From DTU078 sp002397345 (lineage in GTDB: Bacteria; Bacillota; Clostridia; Oscillospirales; CAG-272), in assembly GCA_937875545.1 (NCBI GenBank), contig CALLYE010000090.1:1-14931 (forward strand): 14,931 nucleotides of DNA, read 5' to 3'. Each line of letters begins with the position of its first letter. Position 1 is the first letter of the stretch. This document shows positions 1-7,159 of the stretch, one piece after another. The notes below the pieces were generated by a model, which was not told the DNA's origin, searched no databases, and worked only from the letters and a program-made list of their open reading frames with translations. The translations under genes and the position numbers were made by a program.

Positions 1-462
1 CCCGCCACTGAACCCGCAAGCGACAAAGATCTTCAGTCGCTCGTCGATGTCGCCTCTGTGAACGGCGATGCCGGTGTAGGCGAAAACGAAGGCCCTGTCA
101 GCATTTTCGACGGTGATTCCGCCACCAAATGGTGCGTCGGAAATGAAACTCCCACCGCCGAGTGGAAGATGACTGAAGCGGTCACCGTAAATTATTACTA
201 CTTCACCACCGCCAACGACGCTCCCGAGCGTAACCCCGCCGGCTGGGTACTCTACGGTTCCGCCGATGGTTCTACATGGACCGAGCTGAGCAAAGTCGAG
301 GGCGCAACCCTGCCGACCGAGTTCTTCACCGATTCCGAGCAGTATAAAGTCGAAAACCCCCAGAGCTTCCAGTTCTACAAGCTCGAGATCACCGCGATTG
401 CCGAGCCCGGCAAGGGTCTGCTCCAGTTCTCCGAGCTGAAGCTGTTCCAGTCCGCGAAATAA
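1..462 (+). CDS. C-terminal part of a secreted/cell-surface protein with an F5/8 type C (discoidin, CBM32-like) domain; 5' end outside window
   Basis: The reading frame is open from base 1, so the GTG at 58 is not taken as the start; the gene begins upstream of the window. The visible 153 residues end in a jelly-roll-like module: a start with SIFDGDSATKWC, a core with WVLYGSADGSTW, and an end with FYKLEITA and LQFSELKLF. These are the classic landmarks of F5/8 type C domains, which bind glycans or other surface ligands and are often appended to secreted glycosidases or adhesins. What lies N-terminal (enzyme or adhesin) cannot be seen. The protein ends right after the domain, so any wall anchor or catalytic module must be upstream. 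A stem-loop terminator follows 77 bases after the stop. The fold call is fairly sure; ligand and role are unknown. Confidence 0.8.
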   Translation, partial: PATEPASDKDLQSLVDVASVNGDAGVGENEGPVSIFDGDSATKWCVGNETPTAEWKMTEAVTVNYYYFTTANDAPERNPAGWVLYGSADGSTWTELSKVEGATLPTEFFTDSEQYKVENPQSFQFYKLEITAIAEPGKGLLQFSELKLFQSAK

Positions 463-539
463 TTAAAGATGCGGGATTGTGTTGGTACAGGGTTAAGTAA
501 ACCTGACCCCGACCGCACCTCCAAATTCCCGCAGTACAT

Positions 540-577
540 AAAAAATGCATTCTGATTTTACGTCGAATGCATTTTTT
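540..577 (+). terminator. Rho-independent terminator after the F5/8C gene, probably bidirectional
   Basis: A perfect 13-bp stem (540-552 with 565-577, A-rich 5' arm and T-rich 3' arm around the core ATGCATTC/GAATGCAT) encloses a 12-base loop and runs into TTTTTTATTT. It suits termination of the plus-strand gene. Because the 5' arm is A6, the minus-strand copy also ends in a T run, so it could stop transcription from the convergent SLH gene as well. Confidence 0.85.
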
Positions 578-611
578 ATTTATACTTAAATTCGATTATA
601 AACTCGGTAAA

Positions 612-654
612 AATCCGTGCCAAAAGCTTGAACATATGGATTTTGACGCGGATT
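612..654. repeat. long stem-loop, 14-position arms with one mismatch
   Basis: Bases 612-625 pair with 641-654 over 14 positions with a single mismatch (C620/A646) and one G-T pair, leaving a 15-base loop at 626-640. The 3' side continues CTTTATTAATTAT, not a clean T run, so it is not a typical terminator. It could be a back-up terminator for either convergent gene or an extragenic palindrome. Function unknown. Confidence 0.55.
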
Positions 655-720
655 CTTTATTAATTATCGAATTTTAGTATTATATTTATAATTTAATAAA
701 CGACTTATGCCTTCGGTGGT

Positions 721-762
721 GCGGTGGGGTCGGGTCAATCGGGCATGACCCGACCCCACCGC
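721..762. repeat. perfect 16-bp GC-rich inverted repeat downstream of the SLH gene
   Basis: GCGGTGGGGTCGGGTC (721-736) is the exact reverse complement of 747-762, with a 10-base spacer. It sits 22 bases beyond the stop of the minus-strand SLH gene. Neither strand has a clear T run directly after the stem, so it is terminator-like but not a canonical intrinsic terminator. It resembles the other GC-rich hairpins of this window (10499-10534, 13524-13557) in stem style and position next to gene ends. Confidence 0.7.
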
Positions 763-784
763 GCGTATTAAAGTTTTTTACGGG

Positions 785-2131
785 TCAGTGCAGATTTTCT
801 GCCATCGCGTTCAGCATACAGGCGGTCTGTGCGCGGGTCAGTCCGGTGGATGCCGAGATCCCGCCGTCGCCTGTGCCTGTCATGATACCCAGCTCGGCGA
901 GCGCACCGATCGCGTCATTCGCCCAAGACGGCACCGAGCTCTGGTCGGCGAACACCCTCTTGACTACCGGCGTTCTTACGCCGATTATAGACGACAGCAC
1001 GACAGCGGCTTCGGCGCGTGTGATCTGATAGTTGGGGAAGAAAAATCTTCCCGATTCGGTATCGACGCCGTTTATATAGCCCAGCTCAGCGGCGGCGGCT
1101 ACATAGCCTTTATACTGCGCGGGTATATTTATGTCGTCGGCGAACCCGGTGTTAACCGTGCCGACCGCCGCGTTTTTACCCGACGCCTTCATTGCCATTG
1201 CTAAAAATTCGACTCTTGAAACAGCGCGGTCAGGATTGAACAGCGTTTTTCCGCCCACTGTTTCGCCCACCATGACGCCTTTTTCGGCGAGCTTCAGCGC
1301 CGCGTAATACGCCCAGTGACCGCTCATATCATCGTATACGACCGCGGTTTTGGGCTTCTCAACCTTGATATTTACCTTTATATCGTCAGAGCGGTTGCCA
1401 TATTTGTCATACACTGCGTAGGTAAAGGTGTCGGTTCCCGTCTGGTTCTTTCCCGGTGTATAGCAATAACTGCCGTACGCGGGATTCAACAGGTTGAGCA
1501 TACCCTTTTTCGGATAGCTTTTGATTACATAGCGCAGTTCGTCGCCTTCGGGATCGCTGGCGCGCAGACTGCCGTAGAGGTCAATGTTGCGCAGCGCCGT
1601 CAGGCTCTGTTTGCCATTCACCGCCGTTGAGACGTTGGGCGCGAGGTTCAGTTCGGACAGCACATAAAGTGTGCAGAGCACATCGTAGGGATCTGTATTT
1701 CCCGCAGTGCGGAACACGAAGTCGGCGCGCGCCGCGTATGAACCGTCGGCGACAGCAACCGCTGTTTTGGACGGCACGAAACGCAGCAGCGACAGATTCT
1801 TGCGCGCGATGGTCTGGTTCTTCATCACCGTAGTCGAGCCGAGCATCAGCGCGCCGTATTCGGGTGAAGGCAGTGAAACGATTGTAACCGCCTCGAGTTT
1901 CGACACGCCGAGCGCTTCCTCAAAATCGGCTGCGGAAAAGTTTATTTCCGAGCCGGCGACAGCTGTTTTAACCAGCTCGAGGTCATTTGCCAGAATATTA
2001 AGCGCGGGTGAAACCTGGTTTGGTCCGGCGCCGGGCGCGCCGAATGTATTCGGCGTGACGGCGACGAGCGTCAAAACTACTGCGACGAGAAAACCGAGCA
2101 GTTTTTTATACCGATTGAAATGGAATGCCAT
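785..2131 (-). CDS. secreted S-layer-homology protein with bacterial Ig/cadherin-like domain
   Basis: A 448-residue surface protein. Residues 1-31 are a signal peptide (basic NRYKK, hydrophobic 11-25, cleavage probably near TFGA). Residues about 40-155 form a conserved-looking module of unknown fold. Residues about 163-257 look like a cadherin/Ig-type domain (LRASDPEGDELRY, YTPGKNQTGTDTFTYAVYD, IKVNIKVE). Three SLH repeats follow: about 265-318 (MSGHWAYYAALKLAEKGVM), 328-384 (FADDIN...ITRAEAAVVLSSIIG) and 393-446 (FADQSSVPSWANDAIGALAELGIM...LTRAQTACML). SLH triplets bind pyruvylated secondary cell wall polymer and so tether the protein to the wall. The start is set by GGAGGA at 2139-2144 (minus strand), 7 bases before the ATG. 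It is divergent from ilvE. There is no catalytic domain, so a structural or adhesive role is likely; the ligand is unknown. Confidence 0.9.
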   Translation of the reverse strand: MAFHFNRYKKLLGFLVAVVLTLVAVTPNTFGAPGAGPNQVSPALNILANDLELVKTAVAGSEINFSAADFEEALGVSKLEAVTIVSLPSPEYGALMLGSTTVMKNQTIARKNLSLLRFVPSKTAVAVADGSYAARADFVFRTAGNTDPYDVLCTLYVLSELNLAPNVSTAVNGKQSLTALRNIDLYGSLRASDPEGDELRYVIKSYPKKGMLNLLNPAYGSYCYTPGKNQTGTDTFTYAVYDKYGNRSDDIKVNIKVEKPKTAVVYDDMSGHWAYYAALKLAEKGVMVGETVGGKTLFNPDRAVSRVEFLAMAMKASGKNAAVGTVNTGFADDINIPAQYKGYVAAAAELGYINGVDTESGRFFFPNYQITRAEAAVVLSSIIGVRTPVVKRVFADQSSVPSWANDAIGALAELGIMTGTGDGGISASTGLTRAQTACMLNAMAENLH

Positions 2132-2236
2132 GAGTTTATCCTCCGTTATTTTTTATTGCTTTATATTGCGTCTATAGATATTTTTTTCCGCTTGTAATTT
2201 TTTTATACACATAAAACGAATATATTTATAAAACAG

Positions 2237-2265
2237 TTGAAAAACACACTATTTAGGGTTATAAT
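2237..2265 (+). promoter_or_regulatory. sigma-A promoter for ilvE
   Basis: TTGAAA (2237-2242), a 17-base spacer and a perfect TATAAT (2260-2265) lie 46 bases before the ilvE start codon. The leader would be only about 40 bases, too short for a T-box or other long riboswitch. AGGAG at 2297-2301 is the ribosome site. Confidence 0.85.
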
Positions 2266-2311
2266 AAAGTAATATATATTTTATTTCACAGCAGACAGGA
2301 GAAAAAAAACA

Positions 2312-3382
2312 ATGCTTGATATTAAAATTACAACCGTGGCTGTTAAAAAGCCGAAACCCGACCAAAACAAACTCGGTTTCGGCAATTATTTTACAGATCA
2401 TATGTTTATAATGGACTATACCGAGGGAACCGGCTGGCATTCCCCCAGAATCGTGCCGTATGAAAATCTTTCAATCAGTCCCGCCGCGATGGTGTTCCAT
2501 TACGCACAGGAGATGTTCGAGGGTCTTAAGGCATATTATGCGCCAAACGGTAAAATATTATTATTCCGCCCGCAGAAAAACATCGAGCGTATGAATAACA
2601 CCAACCGCCGCATGTGCATTCCTGAAATCAATCCCGACGACGCGCTTCAGGCGATAAAAGCCGTGGTGCGCGCTGACAGTGACTGGGTACCGACGCTGCC
2701 CGGCACTTCGCTGTATATCCGCCCCTTCATCATCGCAACCGAAGCGCGTTTGGGTGTTCACGCATCGAAAACCTATCAGTTCATTATCATCCTTTCCCCT
2801 GTCGGTGCATATTACGCCACAGGTATAAATCCGGTGAAGATATATGTTGAGCGCGAATATGTGCGCGCCGTCAAGGGTGGCACGGGACAGGCAAAGGTCG
2901 GCGGCAACTATGCCGCTTCTCTACTCGGTCAAAAAAAAGCGGAGGAGCTGGGCTATGCGCAGGTGCTGTGGCTGGACGGCGTGCATCGCAAATACATCGA
3001 CGAGGTCGGCGCAATGAACGTGTTCTTCGTCGTGGACGGCGTTGTATACACGCCCTCGCTCGAGGACGGCTCTATCCTGCCGGGCGTTACCCGCGCGTCG
3101 TGCATCGAGCTGCTGCGCGAATGGGGCTATAAAGTTGAGGAGCGCAAGATCGCTTTTGATGAAATTATCGAAGCGAACCGCGCGGGCAAGCTGGATGAGG
3201 CGTTCGGCACAGGTACGGCGGCGGTTATCTCGCCTATAGGCGAACTGTGTGACGGCGGCGAACGCATTATTCTTAACGGCGGTAAAATAGGCACGATCGC
3301 GCAGCGGCTGTACGACAACCTTACCGGCATCCAGTGGGGCAAGCTCGCCGATACGCGCGGCTGGAGCGTTACAGTCGATTGA
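2312..3382 (+). CDS. ilvE: branched-chain amino acid aminotransferase
   Basis: A class IV (fold type IV) PLP aminotransferase of 356 residues, the usual length for the longer BCAT subgroup. It swaps the amino group between glutamate and the keto acids of Leu, Ile and Val, the last step of their synthesis. Landmarks: AQEMFEGLKAY (65-75), the substrate-contact region YIRPFIIATEARLGVH, the catalytic lysine K195 in GQAKVGGNYAASL, E231 in IDEVGAMN (contacts the PLP ring nitrogen), PGVTR at 257-261, and the phosphate-binding GTGTAAVISPI near 300-310. Nothing essential is missing. It is the first gene behind the promoter at 2237. Its TGA overlaps the TTG start of the next gene (TTGA), suggesting translational coupling. 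Cytoplasmic. Confidence 0.95.
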   Translation: MLDIKITTVAVKKPKPDQNKLGFGNYFTDHMFIMDYTEGTGWHSPRIVPYENLSISPAAMVFHYAQEMFEGLKAYYAPNGKILLFRPQKNIERMNNTNRRMCIPEINPDDALQAIKAVVRADSDWVPTLPGTSLYIRPFIIATEARLGVHASKTYQFIIILSPVGAYYATGINPVKIYVEREYVRAVKGGTGQAKVGGNYAASLLGQKKAEELGYAQVLWLDGVHRKYIDEVGAMNVFFVVDGVVYTPSLEDGSILPGVTRASCIELLREWGYKVEERKIAFDEIIEANRAGKLDEAFGTGTAAVISPIGELCDGGERIILNGGKIGTIAQRLYDNLTGIQWGKLADTRGWSVTVD

Positions 3383-4446
3383 CCGTCACTGTTGCCCCCG
3401 CCGACGATGGGATGCTGCTGAGCGATTATCTGCGGAACAGGCTCGGGTTGTCTCGCATGTCGGTGACGCGTCTCAAGCAGCGCGAGCGCGGATTAATTTT
3501 AAACGGCGTCCGCGTTACTGTGCGCGCGATTCTGCGCGCGGGCGACACGCTGGAGCTTGACGACGCCGATAAACCGGATGAAACCGGCGGCCTTATCGCT
3601 CCGGTTGAGCTTCCGTTTGATATTATATACGAGGACACCGATATTATCGCCGCGAATAAACCCGCGGGTATGCCCACGCACCCCTCGCACGGGCATTTGT
3701 TCGACACGCTTGCCAACGCGGCGGTGTTTCACTTTGCAAAACGGGGCGTACCCTTCGTTTTTCGCGCCGTAAACAGGCTCGACCGCGATACCAGCGGCGT
3801 CGTGCTGCTTGCAAAAAACAAGCACGCTGCATACAGGCTCGGATGCGCGGTCGGCGGAGATAAACGCAAAACTGAAAGCATAAAAAAGGAATATTTCGCC
3901 GTACTGCGCGGTATAATTAATCCGGCGGAGCCGCTCCGCGGCTTGAGCTTCAACACGAAAACAGGCTCATGTCACGCCATTGATTCTATCAATGGCAAGC
4001 GGAGCGGTTCATGCCGGGCAAATTGCGCGGCTGACCTGCCGGGTACGGCATTCTTTTTTGACACACCGTTATTTAACGGCGTTATCGACGCCCCGATCAG
4101 GCGCGCGGCTCCCAGCGTTATGCTGCGCGAGGTATCGCACTCGCCCGACGCGGCGCGCGCCGTGACGGAATTTTCGGTAATTTCGATTTTTGAGGTGCCG
4201 GAGTTCGGCGTTTTCACAATCGTGCGCGCATATCCGCAAACCGGACGCACGCACCAGCTCCGCGTACATTTCGCGTATCTCGGATGCCCTGTCGCCGGCG
4301 ACACGCTGTATGGCGTCGCTGATGAGGTTCAGCCCATCGCGCGTCAGGCGCTCCATTGCATGGCGATGACAATCGGCGGGACGCGGATAGAAGCGCCGCT
4401 GCCGGACGATATTTTAACATTAATACAATCTGGAAAAACAGTTTGA
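3379..4446 (+). CDS. RluA-family RNA pseudouridine synthase with S4 domain and an in-frame insert
   Basis: A 355-residue pseudouridine synthase that converts specific uridines of rRNA or tRNA to pseudouridine; the target site cannot be told from sequence. An S4-like RNA-binding region lies at about 12-60 (LSDYLRNRLGLSRMSVTRLK, GLILNGVRV), then the catalytic domain from about 80. The active-site motif is NRLDRDTSG (132-140) with catalytic D135; Asn replaces the usual His at its first position. GRTHQLRVHFAYLGCPVAGD (289-308) is the family's C-terminal motif. Residues about 185-232, between YFAVLRG and GVIDAPIRR, have no counterpart in typical members and coincide with a hairpin-forming DNA insert. 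The TTG start at 3379 is chosen because it overlaps the ilvE stop as TTGA, has GGAG 12 bases upstream, and gives a normal S4 N-terminus; the in-frame GTG at 3334 lies deep inside ilvE. Confidence 0.87.
   Translation: MTVTVAPADDGMLLSDYLRNRLGLSRMSVTRLKQRERGLILNGVRVTVRAILRAGDTLELDDADKPDETGGLIAPVELPFDIIYEDTDIIAANKPAGMPTHPSHGHLFDTLANAAVFHFAKRGVPFVFRAVNRLDRDTSGVVLLAKNKHAAYRLGCAVGGDKRKTESIKKEYFAVLRGIINPAEPLRGLSFNTKTGSCHAIDSINGKRSGSCRANCAADLPGTAFFFDTPLFNGVIDAPIRRAAPSVMLREVSHSPDAARAVTEFSVISIFEVPEFGVFTIVRAYPQTGRTHQLRVHFAYLGCPVAGDTLYGVADEVQPIARQALHCMAMTIGGTRIEAPLPDDILTLIQSGKTV
3931..4058. repeat. nested palindromic insert inside the pseudouridine synthase gene
   Basis: CCGCTCCGC (3931-3939) pairs exactly with 3999-4007. 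Inside it, GCCATTGAT (3976-3984) pairs exactly with ATCAATGGC (3988-3996) over a 3-base loop. A further stem ATGCCG (4011-4016) / CGGCAT (4046-4051), with inner GGCA/TGCC, is followed by TTCTTTTTT to 4058. The block keeps the frame and adds roughly 45-50 residues, with Cys and Ser/Gly-rich character, between two conserved strands of the enzyme. It resembles the style of in-ORF palindromic elements known from other bacteria, but I recognise no named family. Confidence 0.65.
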
Positions 4447-4478
4447 AAATTATAAACATTAGAAACACAAGCACGAAG

Positions 4479-4506
4479 CGCGTAATGCGTGACCACGCGG
4501 TTTTTT
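4479..4506 (+). terminator. weak terminator-like hairpin before the DUF3810 gene
   Basis: CGCGT (4479-4483) can pair with ACGCG (4495-4499), or GCGTG with CACGC inside it, followed by G and TTTTTT (4501-4506). The stem is short, so at best this is a leaky or attenuating terminator inside the 99-base gap between the pseudouridine synthase and DUF3810 genes. No convincing promoter is seen in the same gap. Confidence 0.3.
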
Positions 4507-4545
4507 ATATTCGGGTTCATTCTGCAAAGGAGCGTGGCCATATAA

Positions 4546-5718
4546 ATGGATGATATAAATAATTCCACCCTACAACCCGTTGAAACAGTACCTTCGCCCG
4601 ATTCGCCTAAACCGAAACGCTTCTTCGATTACATCCACCCCGTATCATTTGCGCTGCTCATTCTGGCACTCATTTCGGGAGCGGTGCTTTTTTTCTCATA
4701 CCACAGCGTCGCTTTCTCCGACTTTTTTAACCGCAATATAAGCTCGATGTCCCGTTTCACGTTGGCGAAGATTACGAATTTCTTGCCATTTTCGCTTGCC
4801 GAAACGGTTGTCTTCTGCCTGCCGATATTCGTCGTGTGGGTTATTATCCGCGCGGTCAGGCTGTCGAAACGCTCGACGGCGGAAAATTGCCGATTGATTT
4901 TCGCGTTGTTGTCGCTCATTTCGCTGCTTTTTTCGATGTTTGTACTAAACTTCGCGACCGCCTACCGCGGCTCGACGCTCGAGGTCAAGCTGGGGATCGA
5001 CAGACGTGATGTAACGGCGGGCGAGCTGACGGCGACCGCATCCGAGCTGATGAAACGGCTGGACGGCGTAATCGGCACGGTGAATTTCATTTACGGCGCG
5101 TCGTCGAAGATGCCCTATTCGCTTGGGGAAATGAATAAAAAGCTGAACGACGCCTATGCCGCGACGTGCGAAAAATATCCGTTCGTGCAGTCGATGCGCA
5201 CAAATATCAAGCAAATCGTATTGTCCGAGCCGATGACCTACACGCATATCTCCGGTGTATACAGCTATTTTACGGGAGAGGCTAACCTGAACACCAATTT
5301 CCCCGACTACATGCTGCCCTACACCGCCGCGCACGAATTTTCACACCAGCGCGGCATCGCGCGCGAGGACGAGGCGAATTTCATGGCGTTTCTCGTCTGC
5401 ATGGAATCCGACGACCCATATATTTTATACAGCGGTTACGTAAATCTGCTCGGTTATGTGATGAATGCGCTCGCTTTGGCTGATCAGAGCGCATACAGAT
5501 ACCTGTGGAACGGTGCTGACCGTAAAATAAAAGGCGAATTCATCGCTTATAACAAATTTTTCGAAAAATACCGCGAATCAAAAGTTTCAAAAGTATCCGA
5601 TACGATAAACGACACATTTTTAAAGATTCAAGGTCAAGCTGAAGGCAGCCGCAGCTACGGGCGCGTCGTTGATCTTGCGGTCGCATACGCAAAACAACAT
5701 TATGGGGTGAACAATTGA
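4546..5718 (+). CDS. DUF3810-family membrane protein, putative zinc metalloprotease
   Basis: A 390-residue protein with a Pro-rich cytoplasmic N-terminus, three predicted membrane segments (about 33-52, 82-102, 118-137) and a large C-terminal domain. That domain carries HEFSH (263-267) followed by REDEAN (273-278), the H-E-x-x-H plus downstream Glu arrangement of gluzincin-type zinc peptidases. Ordering and length match the DUF3810 family, whose members are uncharacterised; peptidase activity is inferred from the motif only. The catalytic domain would face the outside if the odd number of segments places the N-terminus inside. AAAGGAG (4526-4532) lies 13 bases before the ATG, a slightly long spacing. 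Its TGA overlaps the TTG of murD, so it is probably co-translated with a wall-synthesis gene, hinting at an envelope role. Confidence 0.82.
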   Translation: MDDINNSTLQPVETVPSPDSPKPKRFFDYIHPVSFALLILALISGAVLFFSYHSVAFSDFFNRNISSMSRFTLAKITNFLPFSLAETVVFCLPIFVVWVIIRAVRLSKRSTAENCRLIFALLSLISLLFSMFVLNFATAYRGSTLEVKLGIDRRDVTAGELTATASELMKRLDGVIGTVNFIYGASSKMPYSLGEMNKKLNDAYAATCEKYPFVQSMRTNIKQIVLSEPMTYTHISGVYSYFTGEANLNTNFPDYMLPYTAAHEFSHQRGIAREDEANFMAFLVCMESDDPYILYSGYVNLLGYVMNALALADQSAYRYLWNGADRKIKGEFIAYNKFFEKYRESKVSKVSDTINDTFLKIQGQAEGSRSYGRVVDLAVAYAKQHYGVNN

Positions 5719-7139
5719 CAACAGCATTTAAAGGCGTCACCGTTTCGGTGTTGGGGTTGGGGGTATCGAACCGCCCGCTCATAGATTGGTTACTCTGCCG
5801 GGGAGCGATTATCACCGCGCGCGATAAAAAGCGCCGCGCCGAGCTGGGCGCAGTCGCCGATGAGCTTGAGAGCCGCGGCGTTAAGCTCGTCTGCGGTGAA
5901 GATTATTTAAAAAACATCACCGACCGCGTGATTTTCCGCTCGCCGGGGATACGGTTTGACAAGCCCGAGCTGCTCGAGGCAGTGGCGGGGGGCGCGGAAC
6001 TGACCTCCGAGATGGAGTTGTTTTTCGAGCTGTGCCCCTGCCCCATCATCGGCGTGACGGGCAGCGACGGCAAAACTACGACCACAACTATCATTTATAA
6101 ATTGCTTGAAGCCGAATATGGCGCAAACCGCGTGTTCGTGGGGGGCAACATCGGCGCGCCCCTGCTACCGCGTCTGGGCGAAATTACGCCCGACTGTTTT
6201 TGCGCCGTCGAGCTGTCGAGCTTTCAGCTCCAGACAATGCGGCGCTCACCCGATATAGCGGTGATTACCAATGTAACGCCCAATCACCTCGATTATCATA
6301 CGGATATGGCGGAGTATACCGACGCCAAACGCAACATCTTCCGATATCAAAAGCCCGGTTCACGACTGGTGCTGAACGCGTCCTGTGACGTGACGCGCGC
6401 GATGGTTGACGAAGCCGCACCGGGAGTATCTGTGACATTGTTCCGCACGGACAAATTGCCCAATGACCCCGCCGTCGAGCCTGAGCGTTTTGCGCGCGTA
6501 TTCCAGCGTGGAAATGATATTTTTTATGCTGGGCTGAACGGCAATCCTCAGCGCTTAATCGGCACCGACAGCATCTTGTTGCCCGGCGTTCATAACGCGT
6601 CAAATTATATGGCGGCTTTCGCGGCGCTGCACGGTCTTGTATCCCAGGATAAATTCGAGCCGCTGGCGCGCAATTTCGGCGGCGTTGAGCACCGCTGTCA
6701 ATTTGTGCGGGAACACGAAGGCGTGAGATATTTCAACAGCTCCATCGACTCCAGCCCGACGCGCACCGCCGCCGCGCTGTCGTCGTTTGGGCGACGCGTT
6801 ATCGCCATCTGCGGCGGCTATGACAAGCACATCCCCTTCGAGCCGCTGGCGGAAGCGCTCTGCAAGTATACGAAAGCCGTTGTTTTAACCGGCGCAACAG
6901 GGGAAAAAATCCGCGCCGCGCTGCTTTCTTGCCCCGATTACATTGCGGCGGATTCGATATCCGCCCGTCCCGTTATCGCCGCCCAGCCGGAGTTCGATTT
7001 GGCGGTTGAAGCCGCGCGTTCGCTTGCGCAGCCCGGTGATGTGGTGATTCTGTCGCCCGCCTGTGCCAGTTATGACGCTTTCACCAACTTCGAAGAGCGG
7101 GGAAATCGATTTTGCGATATTGTGAATAACTGGTATTAA
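5715..7139 (+). CDS. murD: UDP-N-acetylmuramoyl-L-alanine--D-glutamate ligase
   Basis: A 474-residue Mur ligase that adds D-glutamate to UDP-MurNAc-L-Ala with ATP, a cytoplasmic step of peptidoglycan precursor synthesis. The N-terminal Rossmann-like domain begins GVTVSVLGLGVSNRPL. The ATP loop is GVTGSDGKTTTTT (113-125). ELSSFQL (166-172), TNVTPNHLDYH (185-195), the likely carbamylated lysine K205 in YTDAKRNIF, HNASNYMAA (293-301) and the C-terminal domain with GGYDKHIPFEPL and LSPACASYDAFTNFEERG are all present. NSSIDSSPTRT (341-351) stands where many MurDs have a NDSKATN-like motif. The TTG start overlaps the preceding stop (TTGA), with GGGGTGA at 5704-5710 as ribosome site. No other division/cell-wall (dcw) genes accompany it here. 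Confidence 0.93.
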   Translation: MTTAFKGVTVSVLGLGVSNRPLIDWLLCRGAIITARDKKRRAELGAVADELESRGVKLVCGEDYLKNITDRVIFRSPGIRFDKPELLEAVAGGAELTSEMELFFELCPCPIIGVTGSDGKTTTTTIIYKLLEAEYGANRVFVGGNIGAPLLPRLGEITPDCFCAVELSSFQLQTMRRSPDIAVITNVTPNHLDYHTDMAEYTDAKRNIFRYQKPGSRLVLNASCDVTRAMVDEAAPGVSVTLFRTDKLPNDPAVEPERFARVFQRGNDIFYAGLNGNPQRLIGTDSILLPGVHNASNYMAAFAALHGLVSQDKFEPLARNFGGVEHRCQFVREHEGVRYFNSSIDSSPTRTAAALSSFGRRVIAICGGYDKHIPFEPLAEALCKYTKAVVLTGATGEKIRAALLSCPDYIAADSISARPVIAAQPEFDLAVEAARSLAQPGDVVILSPACASYDAFTNFEERGNRFCDIVNNWY

Positions 7140-7159
7140 TATAAGGAGATATAATAACT

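Larger units (their letters stand above)
463..784. other. gene-free convergent intergenic region with three stem-loops
   Basis: This 322-base stretch separates the plus-strand F5/8C gene from the convergent minus-strand SLH gene. I see no credible ORF. It holds an imperfect hairpin-like sequence around 487-514 (containing GGGTTAAGTAAACCTG), a textbook terminator at 540-577, a long stem-loop at 612-654, and a perfect GC-rich inverted repeat at 721-762. The rest is AT-rich. Confidence 0.7.

Noticed and set aside
2266..2311. T-box or other amino acid riboswitch before ilvE
   Set aside because: The predicted leader is only about 40 bases, with no room for a T-box or antiterminator structure.
3334..3378. 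GTG start 45 bases inside ilvE for the pseudouridine synthase
   Set aside because: The TTG at 3379 overlaps the ilvE stop in the same TTGA manner as murD and gives a normal S4-domain N-terminus.
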